Source: Actinomycetota bacterium (GTDB lineage: Bacteria > Actinomycetota > Thermoleophilia > Gaiellales > Gaiellaceae). Taken from it: DNA of 8,968 nucleotides. Shown in pieces: positions 1 to 6,341 of the stretch (position 1 is its first letter; each line of letters opens with the position of its first letter). The stretch is from positions 1 through 8,968 of the forward strand of contig VAXY01000153.1 of assembly GCA_005885085.1 (NCBI GenBank). Direction: 5' to 3'. The position numbers and the translations under genes are program-made. The notes beneath the pieces were generated by a model. The model searched no databases. It had not been told where the DNA came from and worked only from the letters and a program-made list of their open reading frames with translations.

Positions 1-2
1 CG

Positions 3-911
3 TGCCTGTTCATGCTGTCGGGCCTACGGGGATCGTGGGTCCGCAGCCGCATCTCCGTGCATGTGGGCGAGACGAAGGGCAACTCGAAGAAGGCCCGCAA
101 GGAACGCCGCCTCGAGGCGCTCGGGAATGTCTTCCGCGCGACGGAGAAGACGTTCGGGAACCTGAAGCAGTGGCGCTGGATCGGCAAGATGCTCGAGCGT
201 GGCGACGTTCCGCTGAAAACGGTCGAGTTCTTCTGGATCGAGGTTGTGGCGGTCGTCGTCGTGTTCATGTTCTCCGTCGTGATGGGGGCGCCGCTGCCGT
301 TCATGGTCGGCGCGCTCGTGATCGGCGGATCGATTCCGTTCTGCGTCGTCTGGTTGAAGATGCGCAAGCGCATCCGCGCTTTCGAGGACCAGCTGCCGGA
401 CCTGCTGATCACGATCGCGGCAGCCCTCAAGGCGGGGCACTCCTTCAAGCAGGGCCTGCAGGCCGTCGTCGACGAAGGCCATCCGCCGGCCGACCAGGAG
501 ATCAGGCGGGTGCTGACGGAGACGTCCCTCGGCCGCCCGATGGACGACGCACTGGCGGAGATGGCGGAACGTGTGGGATCCAAGAACTTCGAGTTCGCGA
601 TCACGGCCGTCACGATTCAGCGCCAGGTCGGCGGCTCGCTCGCGACGCTGTTCGACATGGTTGCGGACACTGTCCGGCAACGCCAGCAGTTCGCGCGCAA
701 GATCCGCGCGCTGACTGCGATGGGGCGCATGTCGGCATACACACTGATCGGCATTCCATTCTTCATCGCGGGAACGGTGACCTTGCTGAATGGCCGCTAC
801 ATGCATCCGCTCTACTTCACGAAAGCCGGCCATTTCATGATCGTCCTCGCGCTCGTGATGATGGCGTTCGGTTCCCTGATCCTGAAAAAGATCGTCTCCT
901 TCAGAGGTTGA
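3..911 (+). CDS. tadB: TadB-like type II secretion F domain protein (5' end cut by window)
   Basis: Inner-membrane platform protein of a Tad/Flp pilus, expected to work with TadC and the TadA ATPase during pilus assembly. The frame is open to the left edge, where residues read C-L-F before the first Met at 12, so the true N-terminus lies outside. Numbering from that Met, hydrophobic segments lie at about 72-92, 97-115, 242-260 and 274-293. A type II secretion F (T2SSF) domain spans about 125-255. It carries the typical start FEDQLPDLLITIAAALKAGHS, here with a QGLQ helix, and the later QRQVGGSLATLFD segment. This LPD-L / LKAGHS / GG-LA pattern is characteristic of TadB rather than of generic GspF. 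The length (at least 302 residues) fits the family, so only a short N-terminal membrane segment is probably missing. It is followed four bases later by tadC, as in Tad operons. Family assignment is firm; the pilus role rests on family knowledge and synteny. Confidence 0.9.
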   Translation, partial: CLFMLSGLRGSWVRSRISVHVGETKGNSKKARKERRLEALGNVFRATEKTFGNLKQWRWIGKMLERGDVPLKTVEFFWIEVVAVVVVFMFSVVMGAPLPFMVGALVIGGSIPFCVVWLKMRKRIRAFEDQLPDLLITIAAALKAGHSFKQGLQAVVDEGHPPADQEIRRVLTETSLGRPMDDALAEMAERVGSKNFEFAITAVTIQRQVGGSLATLFDMVADTVRQRQQFARKIRALTAMGRMSAYTLIGIPFFIAGTVTLLNGRYMHPLYFTKAGHFMIVLALVMMAFGSLILKKIVSFRG

Positions 912-915
912 TGCC

Positions 916-1815
916 ATGCTCTTGTTTCTCGCCATAGCAACGATCGGCTTCGCTGTGTACTTCCTCGCCGAGCTTGCGACGACGCCGATGCGCACACGCA
1001 GAAACCTCGTCCATCGTGCGGCGAACTACGGCCGAGTCAAGGTTGGGGGGAAGGAGCTGCCGAAGTTTCGGGAGCGTGTGTTCTCCCCGTTGACGACGCA
1101 GGTCGCGCGACTGGTGCTGCGGGTGAATCCGAAGGCGTCGACCAACGCCGTCGCGATGAAGCTCATGGCGGCCGGCATGCGCAATACGTCGCCGAACGGC
1201 TTCATCGCCACGCAGGGAATCCTCGCCATCGGCTGTGGCTTCGCCGGACTCGTGGTCCTGGGGGCGGTCTCGCCCGCGCGCGCACCGGTGTTCGCGATCC
1301 TGCTCGCCGTGCTCGGCTTCATGGGCCCGAGCTTCTACCTCAACGGCCGCGTGCGCTCACGGCAGGCCGCGGTTGCGGCTGAGCTGCCCGACGCGCTCGA
1401 CCTTCTGTCTGTGAGCGTCGAGGCCGGGCTCGGCTTCGACGGCGCAGTGCAGAAGCTGACCGAGCACATGGAGGGCCCGCTGATCGAGGAGTTCGAGCTC
1501 GCGCTGGGCGAGATGCGCATCGGCGAGGGACGCCAGGAGGCTCTGAAGAAGATGGCCGAGCGGAGCGCGTCACAGGAAATGTCGAGCTTCGTGCGCGCGA
1601 TCGTCCAGGCCGACCAGCTCGGTATCTCCCTCGGCCGCATCCTGCGCATCCAGGCCGCGGACACGCGCCTGAAGCGCCAGCTGCTGGCGGAGGAGAAGGC
1701 GATGAAGGCGCCGATCAAGATGCTCTTCCCGACGGTCGCATTCATCTTCCCGGCGATGTTCATCGTCATCCTCGGGCCGGCATTCCTGAACCTGTCCAAG
1801 ATCTTCCAGTTCTAG
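916..1815 (+). CDS. tadC: TadC-like type II secretion F domain protein
   Basis: Second inner-membrane platform protein of the Tad/Flp pilus machine, the usual partner of TadB. The 299-residue product has an N-terminal hydrophobic helix (about 2-20), a basic cytoplasmic stretch, two further hydrophobic segments (about 102-118 and 122-142), a T2SSF domain (about 155-285) and a C-terminal hydrophobic helix (about 270-293). Family-typical stretches are AELPDALDLLSVSVEAGLGF (156-174), the conserved acidic helix EEFELALGEMRIG, the segment FVRAIVQADQLGISLGRIL, and the terminal FPTVAFIFPAMF. The ATG is preceded by AGAGG at 903-907 with 8-base spacing, and it begins four bases after the tadB stop, so the two are almost certainly cotranscribed. 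Length and domain order are normal for TadC. Nothing looks broken. Confidence 0.92.
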   Translation: MLLFLAIATIGFAVYFLAELATTPMRTRRNLVHRAANYGRVKVGGKELPKFRERVFSPLTTQVARLVLRVNPKASTNAVAMKLMAAGMRNTSPNGFIATQGILAIGCGFAGLVVLGAVSPARAPVFAILLAVLGFMGPSFYLNGRVRSRQAAVAAELPDALDLLSVSVEAGLGFDGAVQKLTEHMEGPLIEEFELALGEMRIGEGRQEALKKMAERSASQEMSSFVRAIVQADQLGISLGRILRIQAADTRLKRQLLAEEKAMKAPIKMLFPTVAFIFPAMFIVILGPAFLNLSKIFQF

Positions 1816-1823
1816 GGCGCGGA

Positions 1824-3881
1824 GTGGCCGTGGCTGCAGACCACAGCAAGACGGAGGGTGGCTTCGGGTCCGGCCTGCGGGCGAAGCTCGCTGGCAAGGA
1901 CGAAGAGCCTCGCTCTCCCGCGGAAGCGATCGCGGCCGCAGACCCGGCCGCGCTCCCCGACCTGGAGCTTCTGCGCGCCGAGTTGAGCGCGTCACTCGCT
2001 CGCGAGCAGGATCTGCGTGCCTCGCTCCACGAGCAGGTCGAGGTCTCGGGCCGCGAGGGTGGCCTCGAACAGGACGTCGCCGGGCAGGCGGCTGCGCTCG
2101 ACCGGCGCGCTGCCGCTCTCACCGCCACCGAGGCGGAGCTCGAGGAGCGCGAGCGCCAGATCGCGCAGCGGCTGGCGGAGCTCGACGGCGCGCTCGAGGA
2201 GAAGGAGAGGCTCGCGACACTCGAGTCGCGGATCTCGGAGCGCGAGCAGCTCGTCGACCTGAAGATCCAGGAGCTGAAGCAGGCCGACGACCAGCGGGCG
2301 TCCGAGGCGAAAGGGTGGCAGGAGAAGGTCGAAGACCTGACGCAGCGTGAGAAGGAGCTCGCACACGCGGAGGCACGGATCGAAACGGCGCGCACGGAGT
2401 CGGAGGCGCGACACGAGAAGCTGATCCAAGCTCTCGAGGAGAGCGAGAAGAAGGCGCGGAGGGCGGAAGACGAAGCGCGCTCGCTCGAGAGGAAGCTGGC
2501 GAAGGCGGAGCAGGAGACGACACAGGCACGCGTCCAGCTGGAGGCGCGCGAGAAGGTCCTCGCGAAGCGCGAAGCCGAGATCGCCTCCGAGAGCGGCAAG
2601 AGCGAGGACCGCCTCGTCGCGAAGGCACGCGAGCTCGACGAGCGCGAGCTGGCGCTGTCGACCAAAGCAGGCGACCTGAAGGCGCGGCTCGACCAGCTCC
2701 AGCAGGAGGCGAAGGAACATGCCGCCACCGTCGACCAGGCGCGCAGGCACGAAGAACAGGCTCGCGCGCTCCAGCAGAAGCTGGAGGAGCGCGAGGCGAA
2801 GGTGGCGGCCGTCGAACAAGAGGCGGCGCACCTGCGCGCCGAGATGGAGGCACGCGCGAAGCAGCTGGCCAAGCGAGAGGCCGAGCTGGGGAGCAACAAG
2901 GGGCAGGGGGACGAGCAGTTGGTTGCGCGCGCCCGGGAGCTCGACCAGCGCGAGCTCGAGCTGTCCACTGCCGCAAGCGACCTCTCCGCTCGGAGGGAGC
3001 AGCTCGAGCGCGAGGCGAACGAGCGGGCAGCGGCTCTCGAGGAGGCGCGCGGGAAGGAAGCCGAGGCGCGCTCCCTGCAGGAAGCGCTCGCCAACCGCGA
3101 GCGGGAGCTGGCCGCAACGGAGCGCGAGTTGGCACAGGGACGCTCACAGCTCGAGGCCCGCGAGCAGATGCTCGCGAAGCACGAGGCCGAGCTCGCCGGC
3201 GCCAACGGCCGCGACGAGCGCCTGATGGAGCGCGCGCGCGAGCTCGATCAGCGCGAGTTGGAGCTCTCGACGCGCGCGACGGAGCTGAGCGGACGCATCG
3301 AGCAGCTCGAGCGCGCGGCGCACGAGAGCCAGGAGGCTGCGAACGACGCCCGCTCGCGGCTGGCCAACTTCGACCAGCGCGAGGCGGAGCTGATCGCCCG
3401 CGAGGCCGAGTTCCACCGCCAGGAGGCGGCGCTGCGCCGTGCGGCCGAGGAGGCGCGGAAGCCGGAAGTGGATGAGCTCGCGGAGCGCAGGCTCAAGCAG
3501 CGGGACGAGGAGCTGGAATCGCGCGAGGCAGCACTCAACAAGGCCGAGCAGGCGATCCTCGCATCACGCAGCCGCTACGAGGGCAAGGAGAAGGCCCTCG
3601 ACGAACGCGAGCATGTCCTGGCCGGCCGCGCGAAGGAGCTCGAGGAGCGCGAGGCCGCGCTCAACCTCCGCGAGGCACAGCTCGAGGCCGAGTTCGAAGT
3701 GCGCGAGCAGCGCCTGGAGCAGCGCGAGAAGGCCGGCGCGGAGCTCGAAGCCCAACTGTCGACGCGAGAAAGCGACCTGTCGATGTACGTCGCGCAGCTG
3801 CAGGAAAACTTCGACCGCCGCGAAGCGGAGTGGTGGTCCAAGCAGCTCGGCGGCAACGCGCAGCAACCTCCGGCGGCGTAG
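1824..3881 (+). CDS. Large coiled-coil protein with 102-residue tandem repeats
   Basis: A 685-residue, highly charged, almost entirely helical protein I do not recognise as a named family. It has no signal peptide or membrane segment, so it should be cytoplasmic. Residues 1-45 are low in helix signature; about 46-670 is continuous coiled coil rich in Arg-Glu pairs and Leu. Residues 239-530 are a tandem repeat (separate entry). The end differs: a short aromatic box (MYVAQLQENFDRREAEWW, about 654-671) precedes a Gln/Pro/Ala tail. It starts 8 bases after tadC and is probably cotranscribed, suggesting a scaffold, tether or positioning protein for the pilus base; that is inference from position. 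GTG 1824 has AGGG at 1814-1817 (6-base spacing). In-frame GTG 1830 with CGGAG at 1820-1824 is an equally good start. Reading-frame integrity and codon bias are clear, while a specific function is not. SMC/Rad50-like relatives are unlikely because no ATPase motifs flank the coil. Confidence 0.85.
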   Translation: MAVAADHSKTEGGFGSGLRAKLAGKDEEPRSPAEAIAAADPAALPDLELLRAELSASLAREQDLRASLHEQVEVSGREGGLEQDVAGQAAALDRRAAALTATEAELEERERQIAQRLAELDGALEEKERLATLESRISEREQLVDLKIQELKQADDQRASEAKGWQEKVEDLTQREKELAHAEARIETARTESEARHEKLIQALEESEKKARRAEDEARSLERKLAKAEQETTQARVQLEAREKVLAKREAEIASESGKSEDRLVAKARELDERELALSTKAGDLKARLDQLQQEAKEHAATVDQARRHEEQARALQQKLEEREAKVAAVEQEAAHLRAEMEARAKQLAKREAELGSNKGQGDEQLVARARELDQRELELSTAASDLSARREQLEREANERAAALEEARGKEAEARSLQEALANRERELAATERELAQGRSQLEAREQMLAKHEAELAGANGRDERLMERARELDQRELELSTRATELSGRIEQLERAAHESQEAANDARSRLANFDQREAELIAREAEFHRQEAALRRAAEEARKPEVDELAERRLKQRDEELESREAALNKAEQAILASRSRYEGKEKALDEREHVLAGRAKELEEREAALNLREAQLEAEFEVREQRLEQREKAGAELEAQLSTRESDLSMYVAQLQENFDRREAEWWSKQLGGNAQQPPAA
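2538..3413 (+). repeat. Intragenic tandem repeat, unit 306 bp (102 residues), about 2.9 copies
   Basis: Within the coiled-coil gene the segment beginning LEAREKVLAKREAE (residue 239, base 2538) recurs as MEARAKQLAKREAE (residue 341, base 2844) and LEAREQMLAKHEAE (residue 443, base 3150), exactly 102 residues apart. A second landmark, ARELDERELALST, recurs as ARELDQRELELST at residues 268, 370 and 471; the last interval is 101, showing a one-residue deletion in copy three. Copy three fades near residue 530. The period of 102 equals 13 heptads plus one 11-residue unit, so a coiled-coil register would contain one stutter per repeat. DNA identity between copies is moderate, implying old duplications kept by protein selection. 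Confidence 0.85.
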
Positions 3882-3891
3882 AGCGACTGCC

Positions 3892-3920
3892 GGGGTCTGA
3901 CCCAAGAGGGGTCAGACCCC
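3892..3920. repeat. Perfect 12-bp inverted repeat, REP-like, between two operons
   Basis: The arms GGGGTCTGACCC (3892-3903) and GGGTCAGACCCC (3909-3920) are exact reverse complements around the 5-base loop AAGAG. Each arm also contains GGGTC-N-GACCC, a near-perfect palindrome differing only at its centre. The element lies 11 bases after the stop of the coiled-coil gene and 26 bases before the sigma-factor start. No T-run follows, so it is not a classic intrinsic terminator, although the RNA hairpin would be very stable. Its form and intergenic location suggest a dispersed REP-type repeat; whether copies exist elsewhere cannot be seen here. Confidence 0.6.
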
Positions 3921-3945
3921 AGCCTTACGCGTCAGAATCTGCGTG

Positions 3946-4506
3946 ATGGCCTCGACCCTCAGCGATCGCGAGCTCGTCGCACGCTGTCGGGCGGGCGACC
4001 AGCAGGCCTGGAACGAGCTTGTCGAACGGTTCTCGCGCTACGTGTATGCGATCTCCGTTCAGGCGTTCCGGCTCTCCGAGACGGACGCGGAGGACGTCTT
4101 CCAGGAAGTCTTCGCCCGTGCGTACCAGCACCTCGACAAGCTCCGAGACGACGCCGCGGTGCGGCCGTGGCTCGCGCAGCTCACCCGCCGGCTGTGCATA
4201 GACAGGCTCCGCGCAGCGGCACGCGAACTGCCGGTCGCGGACGAGGAGCTGATCGCCGGCTCGGAGGAGACTCTCGCGCTGCTCGACGAGGCCCTGACGG
4301 TGCACGAAGCGCTCGCCGCGACGCCGGAGCACTGCAGGGAGATCCTCGACCGCTTCTTCGCGCGAGACGAGAGCTACAAGACGATCGGGGAGGCGCTCGA
4401 CCTCCCGGCCGGAACAATCGCTAGCCGCATCTCCCGGTGCCTCGGACGCCTGCGGGAGCTGCTCGAGGGAAGAAGCGACCCCAATCGCCCGTCTGGAGTT
4501 CGATGA
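3946..4506 (+). CDS. ECF-like RNA polymerase sigma-70 family factor
   Basis: An alternative sigma factor that would direct RNA polymerase to a specific promoter set. From ATG 3946 it has 186 residues, normal for ECF sigmas. Region 2 spans about 8-92. It includes the RAGDQQAWNELVERF helix and the core-binding and -10 recognition segment DAEDVFQEVFARAY, followed by WLAQLTRRLCIDRLR. After an acidic linker (about 95-125), region 4 (about 128-175) contains the helix-turn-helix SYKTIGEALDLPAGTIASRI and the closing RCLGRLRELL. GTG 3943 directly precedes the ATG in frame and is an alternative start. I see no Shine-Dalgarno sequence before either, so translation may be leaderless. The stop overlaps the next gene start as ATGA, so the 84-residue product is the obvious candidate regulator. 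No extra C-terminal domain is fused. The assignment to sigma-70 is firm; the ECF subgroup and signal are unknown. Confidence 0.9.
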   Translation: MASTLSDRELVARCRAGDQQAWNELVERFSRYVYAISVQAFRLSETDAEDVFQEVFARAYQHLDKLRDDAAVRPWLAQLTRRLCIDRLRAAARELPVADEELIAGSEETLALLDEALTVHEALAATPEHCREILDRFFARDESYKTIGEALDLPAGTIASRISRCLGRLRELLEGRSDPNRPSGVR

Positions 4507-4757
4507 CCGTCTTCGGCGAAGAGCAGCTTGCCCGCCTGATCCGGGCGCTCCCTCCGGCGCCGGAGGGCTGGGTGCGGGCCGCCCAGGAGCTCCCGCTGGC
4601 GCGGGCCGAGCTGGACCAGATCGTCGCCCGCGCGGAGGCCGACGCAGCCTTCCGTGAGCGTCTGGTCGCCGATCTCGAGGCCGCCCTCGAAGCCGAGGGC
4701 TATGAGCGGACCACGGCCGTTCTCGCCGCGCTGCGCCTGCGCTTGAAGTCGAAGTAG
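4503..4757 (+). CDS. 84-residue helical protein coupled to the sigma factor (possible anti-sigma)
   Basis: The start ATG overlaps the sigma-factor stop (ATGA), with GGAG at 4495-4498 four bases upstream, so translational coupling is likely. The product has the segment LPPAPEGWVRAAQELP (about 16-31) and then two charged amphipathic helices rich in Ala, Glu, Arg and Leu. There is no membrane segment, no signal peptide and no zinc-binding His-x3-Cys-x2-Cys motif, so it is not a classic ZAS anti-sigma. Position alone suggests that it binds or controls the sigma factor; this is inference, and I do not recognise the family with certainty. The frame is open further upstream to 4437, but that part lies inside the sigma gene and the coupled ATG is the sensible start. 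GC bias at third positions supports coding. Confidence 0.75.
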   Translation: MTVFGEEQLARLIRALPPAPEGWVRAAQELPLARAELDQIVARAEADAAFRERLVADLEAALEAEGYERTTAVLAALRLRLKSK

Positions 4758-4769
4758 CAGAATCCCCTC

Positions 4770-5273
4770 ATGCAGACGGCTTCGGGTGGTGGTCCACTCG
4801 CGGCCCTCGTTACGGCATCCGCGGCCGAGCTGCTGGCCAAGGTCGCCCGTGCGTCGAGGGACGCCTGGCCGGAGGCGGCCGGGGTAGCCGCGCAGGCAGA
4901 GTCCCTCCGAGACCGGGCGGTGCCGCTCGCCGAGCTCGCCGCTCGCGCCTACGAGGAGGCACTCAACGCCGTAGGCGGAGACTACGAGGTCGGGCGCAAG
5001 TACGCAGAGGCGGCGGAGCCTCCGCTACGCATCGCCGCGGCGGCCGCCGACGTGGCTGCACTGGCCGCCTTCGTCGCGCAGCAATGCGATCCCGCCCTCA
5101 GACCGGACGCGGTTGTCGCGGGGCTGCTCGCCGCCGGCAGCGCACGAGCGGCCGCCGAGCTCGTCGCCGTCAACCTGACGACTGCCACCGACGACGAGCG
5201 GGTCCGCCGCGCAGACAGGCTCGCCGAGGAGGCTGCCCGCACCGCCGAGGAGGCACGGGCAGCCCGGGAGTAG
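4770..5273 (+). CDS. Cyclodeaminase/cyclohydrolase-fold protein (FTCD C-terminal family)
   Basis: The 167-residue product matches the general pattern of the formiminotransferase-cyclodeaminase C-terminal family, helical proteins acting on formimino- or methenyl-tetrahydrofolate. Visible family features are the N-terminal glycine loop SGGGPLAALVTASAAELLAKVAR (residues 5-27, normally PGGGS-AA), the central segment ending in AAEPPLRIAAAAADVAALA (81-99), and DAVVAGLLAAGSARAAAELV followed by AVNL (113-136), and then a charged C-terminal helix. It is slightly shorter than usual family members. The usual Asp-rich motif before the conserved Ala-Tyr appears as LAARAY (57-62), so catalytic residues may be altered; this is from memory of the family, not an alignment. 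The ATG lies 12 bases after the 84-aa gene, with no clear Shine-Dalgarno. Earlier in-frame starts are excluded by that gene's stop. Cotranscription with a sigma factor is odd for a folate enzyme and suggests a regulatory or ligand-binding role. Confidence 0.72.
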   Translation: MQTASGGGPLAALVTASAAELLAKVARASRDAWPEAAGVAAQAESLRDRAVPLAELAARAYEEALNAVGGDYEVGRKYAEAAEPPLRIAAAAADVAALAAFVAQQCDPALRPDAVVAGLLAAGSARAAAELVAVNLTTATDDERVRRADRLAEEAARTAEEARAARE

Positions 5274-5274
5274 A

Positions 5275-5487
5275 TCAGGCGGTGTGAACCGCCGGCTGTC
5301 GTCGAGTGACGGAACTCGCCCAGCGAAGCGCCTTCTCGCCCAGCCACGAGGTCCGGGCGGGTGCCTCCTCTCGCAACAGAGCGGCGAGCCGCTCCTGTTT
5401 CGCTTCGCGGAGCAGATCCGCGTGACGGTCCCGGGCAATCTCCTGGTGGGATAGAGGAAACACTTCAGCCACAAGACGGCCCAGCAC
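5275..5487 (-). CDS. Small charged helical protein, about 70 residues, unknown function
   Basis: Reads from GTG at 5485-5487 leftward to TGA at 5275-5277, one base past the stop of the convergent cyclodeaminase-fold gene. The core segment LSHQEIARDRHADLLREAKQ (residues 12-31) continues as ERLAALLREE, followed by a basic, Trp-containing tail (WLGEKALRWASSVTRR). This layout, a short N-terminus, then a QEIARxRHADLLREA-type helix, then a basic amphipathic tail, resembles small proteins common in actinobacteria whose function is not known to me. In-frame GTG codons at residues 6 and 9 are alternative starts; upstream AGGGAG sits too close to the first GTG to be ideal. No membrane segment of normal length is present. 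The alternative is that this stretch is the N-terminal extension of the protease on the other strand. I prefer the minus-strand reading because the plus-strand translation there looks like low-complexity shadow. Confidence 0.6.
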   Translation of the reverse strand: MLGRLVAEVFPLSHQEIARDRHADLLREAKQERLAALLREEAPARTSWLGEKALRWASSVTRRQPAVHTA

Positions 5488-5519
5488 GCTCCCTGCTTCC
5501 GGGGCTTACGCTGTCGAAG

Positions 5520-6341
5520 GTGACGGAAGAGCCACTGCCCGCCTGGAGCCTCCCCGCAGACGCGGTCGAGCGGATCGCGCTGCCCGAAGCCTGGCCCGGC
5601 CGCATTACGCGGGAGTGGGCGTGGGGAGGGGCGACCGGAGCCGGGGTGCGCGTCTGCGTCCTCGACAGCGGCGTCGAGACCGACCATCCACAGGTCGGAG
5701 AGGTTCAGCAGTCGATCGCGATCTCGCTCGACGGCGAGACCGTGATCGTCGAGGACGAGGACACCGCGGGCGACCTCTGCGGACACGGAACGGCCTGCGC
5801 GGGCGTGATCCGTTCGCTCGCCCCGGATTGCGAGGTGGCGAGCGTGCGCGTGCTCGGCGCGGGTTTCACCGGCAGCGGGGCCATCCTCCTGGAGGGGCTG
5901 CGCTGGGCGGTGGCGCAGGGCTACGACGTGATCAACATGAGCCTGTCGACGACGAAGCAAAAATTCGCCTCGCTCCTGCACGAGCTCGCCGACACCGCAT
6001 ACTTCCGGCGCACGATGGTCGTCGCCTCAGCCCACAACATGCCGGTCGATAGCTATCCCTGGCGTTTCTCCAGTGTCATCTCCGTCGGTAGCCACGAGCT
6101 ATCCGATCCTTTCGCCTACTACTACAACCCGACGCCGCCGGTCGAGTTCTTCGCGCGGGGCGTGGATGTCGAGGTCGCCTGGCTCGGCGGTGGGCGCCTC
6201 GTCTGCACGGGCAACAGCTTCGCGACGCCGCACATCGCCGGGATCGCGGCGCTGGTCCTCTCCAAGCATCGCGAGCTGACGCCGTTTCAGCTCAAGAGCG
6301 TCCTTTATCTGACCGCGTCGAACGTCGGAGACGGATCGTGA
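5520..6341 (+). CDS. Intracellular subtilisin-family (S8) serine protease
   Basis: Serine endopeptidase of the subtilase family. From GTG 5520 it has 273 residues, with a complete catalytic triad: Asp49 in CVLDSGVETDHP, His89 in GHGTACAGV, and Ser233 in GNSFATPHIAGIAAL. The oxyanion-hole Asn is Asn173 in VVASAHNM, where the usual AGN is HN, and the usual GTS around the nucleophile is GNS. There is no signal peptide, no inhibitor-type propeptide (only 48 residues precede the Asp) and no membrane or C-terminal accessory domain, so it should act in the cytoplasm without classic zymogen processing. The frame is open up to GTG 5361 (GAGG at 5348-5351), but residues from there to 5519 are Pro/Arg-rich, lack homology features and overlap a better minus-strand gene. 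The Shine-Dalgarno before 5520 is poor, so the start is uncertain. It overlaps the GAF gene by GTGA, implying a shared function. Confidence 0.85.
   Translation: MTEEPLPAWSLPADAVERIALPEAWPGRITREWAWGGATGAGVRVCVLDSGVETDHPQVGEVQQSIAISLDGETVIVEDEDTAGDLCGHGTACAGVIRSLAPDCEVASVRVLGAGFTGSGAILLEGLRWAVAQGYDVINMSLSTTKQKFASLLHELADTAYFRRTMVVASAHNMPVDSYPWRFSSVISVGSHELSDPFAYYYNPTPPVEFFARGVDVEVAWLGGGRLVCTGNSFATPHIAGIAALVLSKHRELTPFQLKSVLYLTASNVGDGS

Noticed and set aside
24..995. Minus-strand open frame of 323 codons
   Set aside because: Antisense to clear TadB; the translation is His/Arg/Asp-rich without recognisable motifs.
1766..3205. Long minus-strand open frame of 479 codons
   Set aside because: Serine/arginine-rich translation with no domain features; it is the antisense shadow of the coiled-coil gene, caused by GC-rich Glu/Arg/Leu codons lacking stops on the other strand.
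2538..3413. 306-bp repeated unit as a CRISPR or mobile element
   Set aside because: The period is in frame and conserved at protein level, copies are diverged at DNA level, and there are no short exact repeats with unique spacers or terminal inverted repeats.
5361..5519. N-terminal extension of the protease as a signal peptide
   Set aside because: The translation is Pro/Arg/Gly-rich and lacks a hydrophobic core, so it cannot act as a signal peptide.
5025..5981. Minus-strand open frame of 318 codons
   Set aside because: Crosses three better-supported genes, including the catalytic Asp and His regions of the protease on plus; no protein features.
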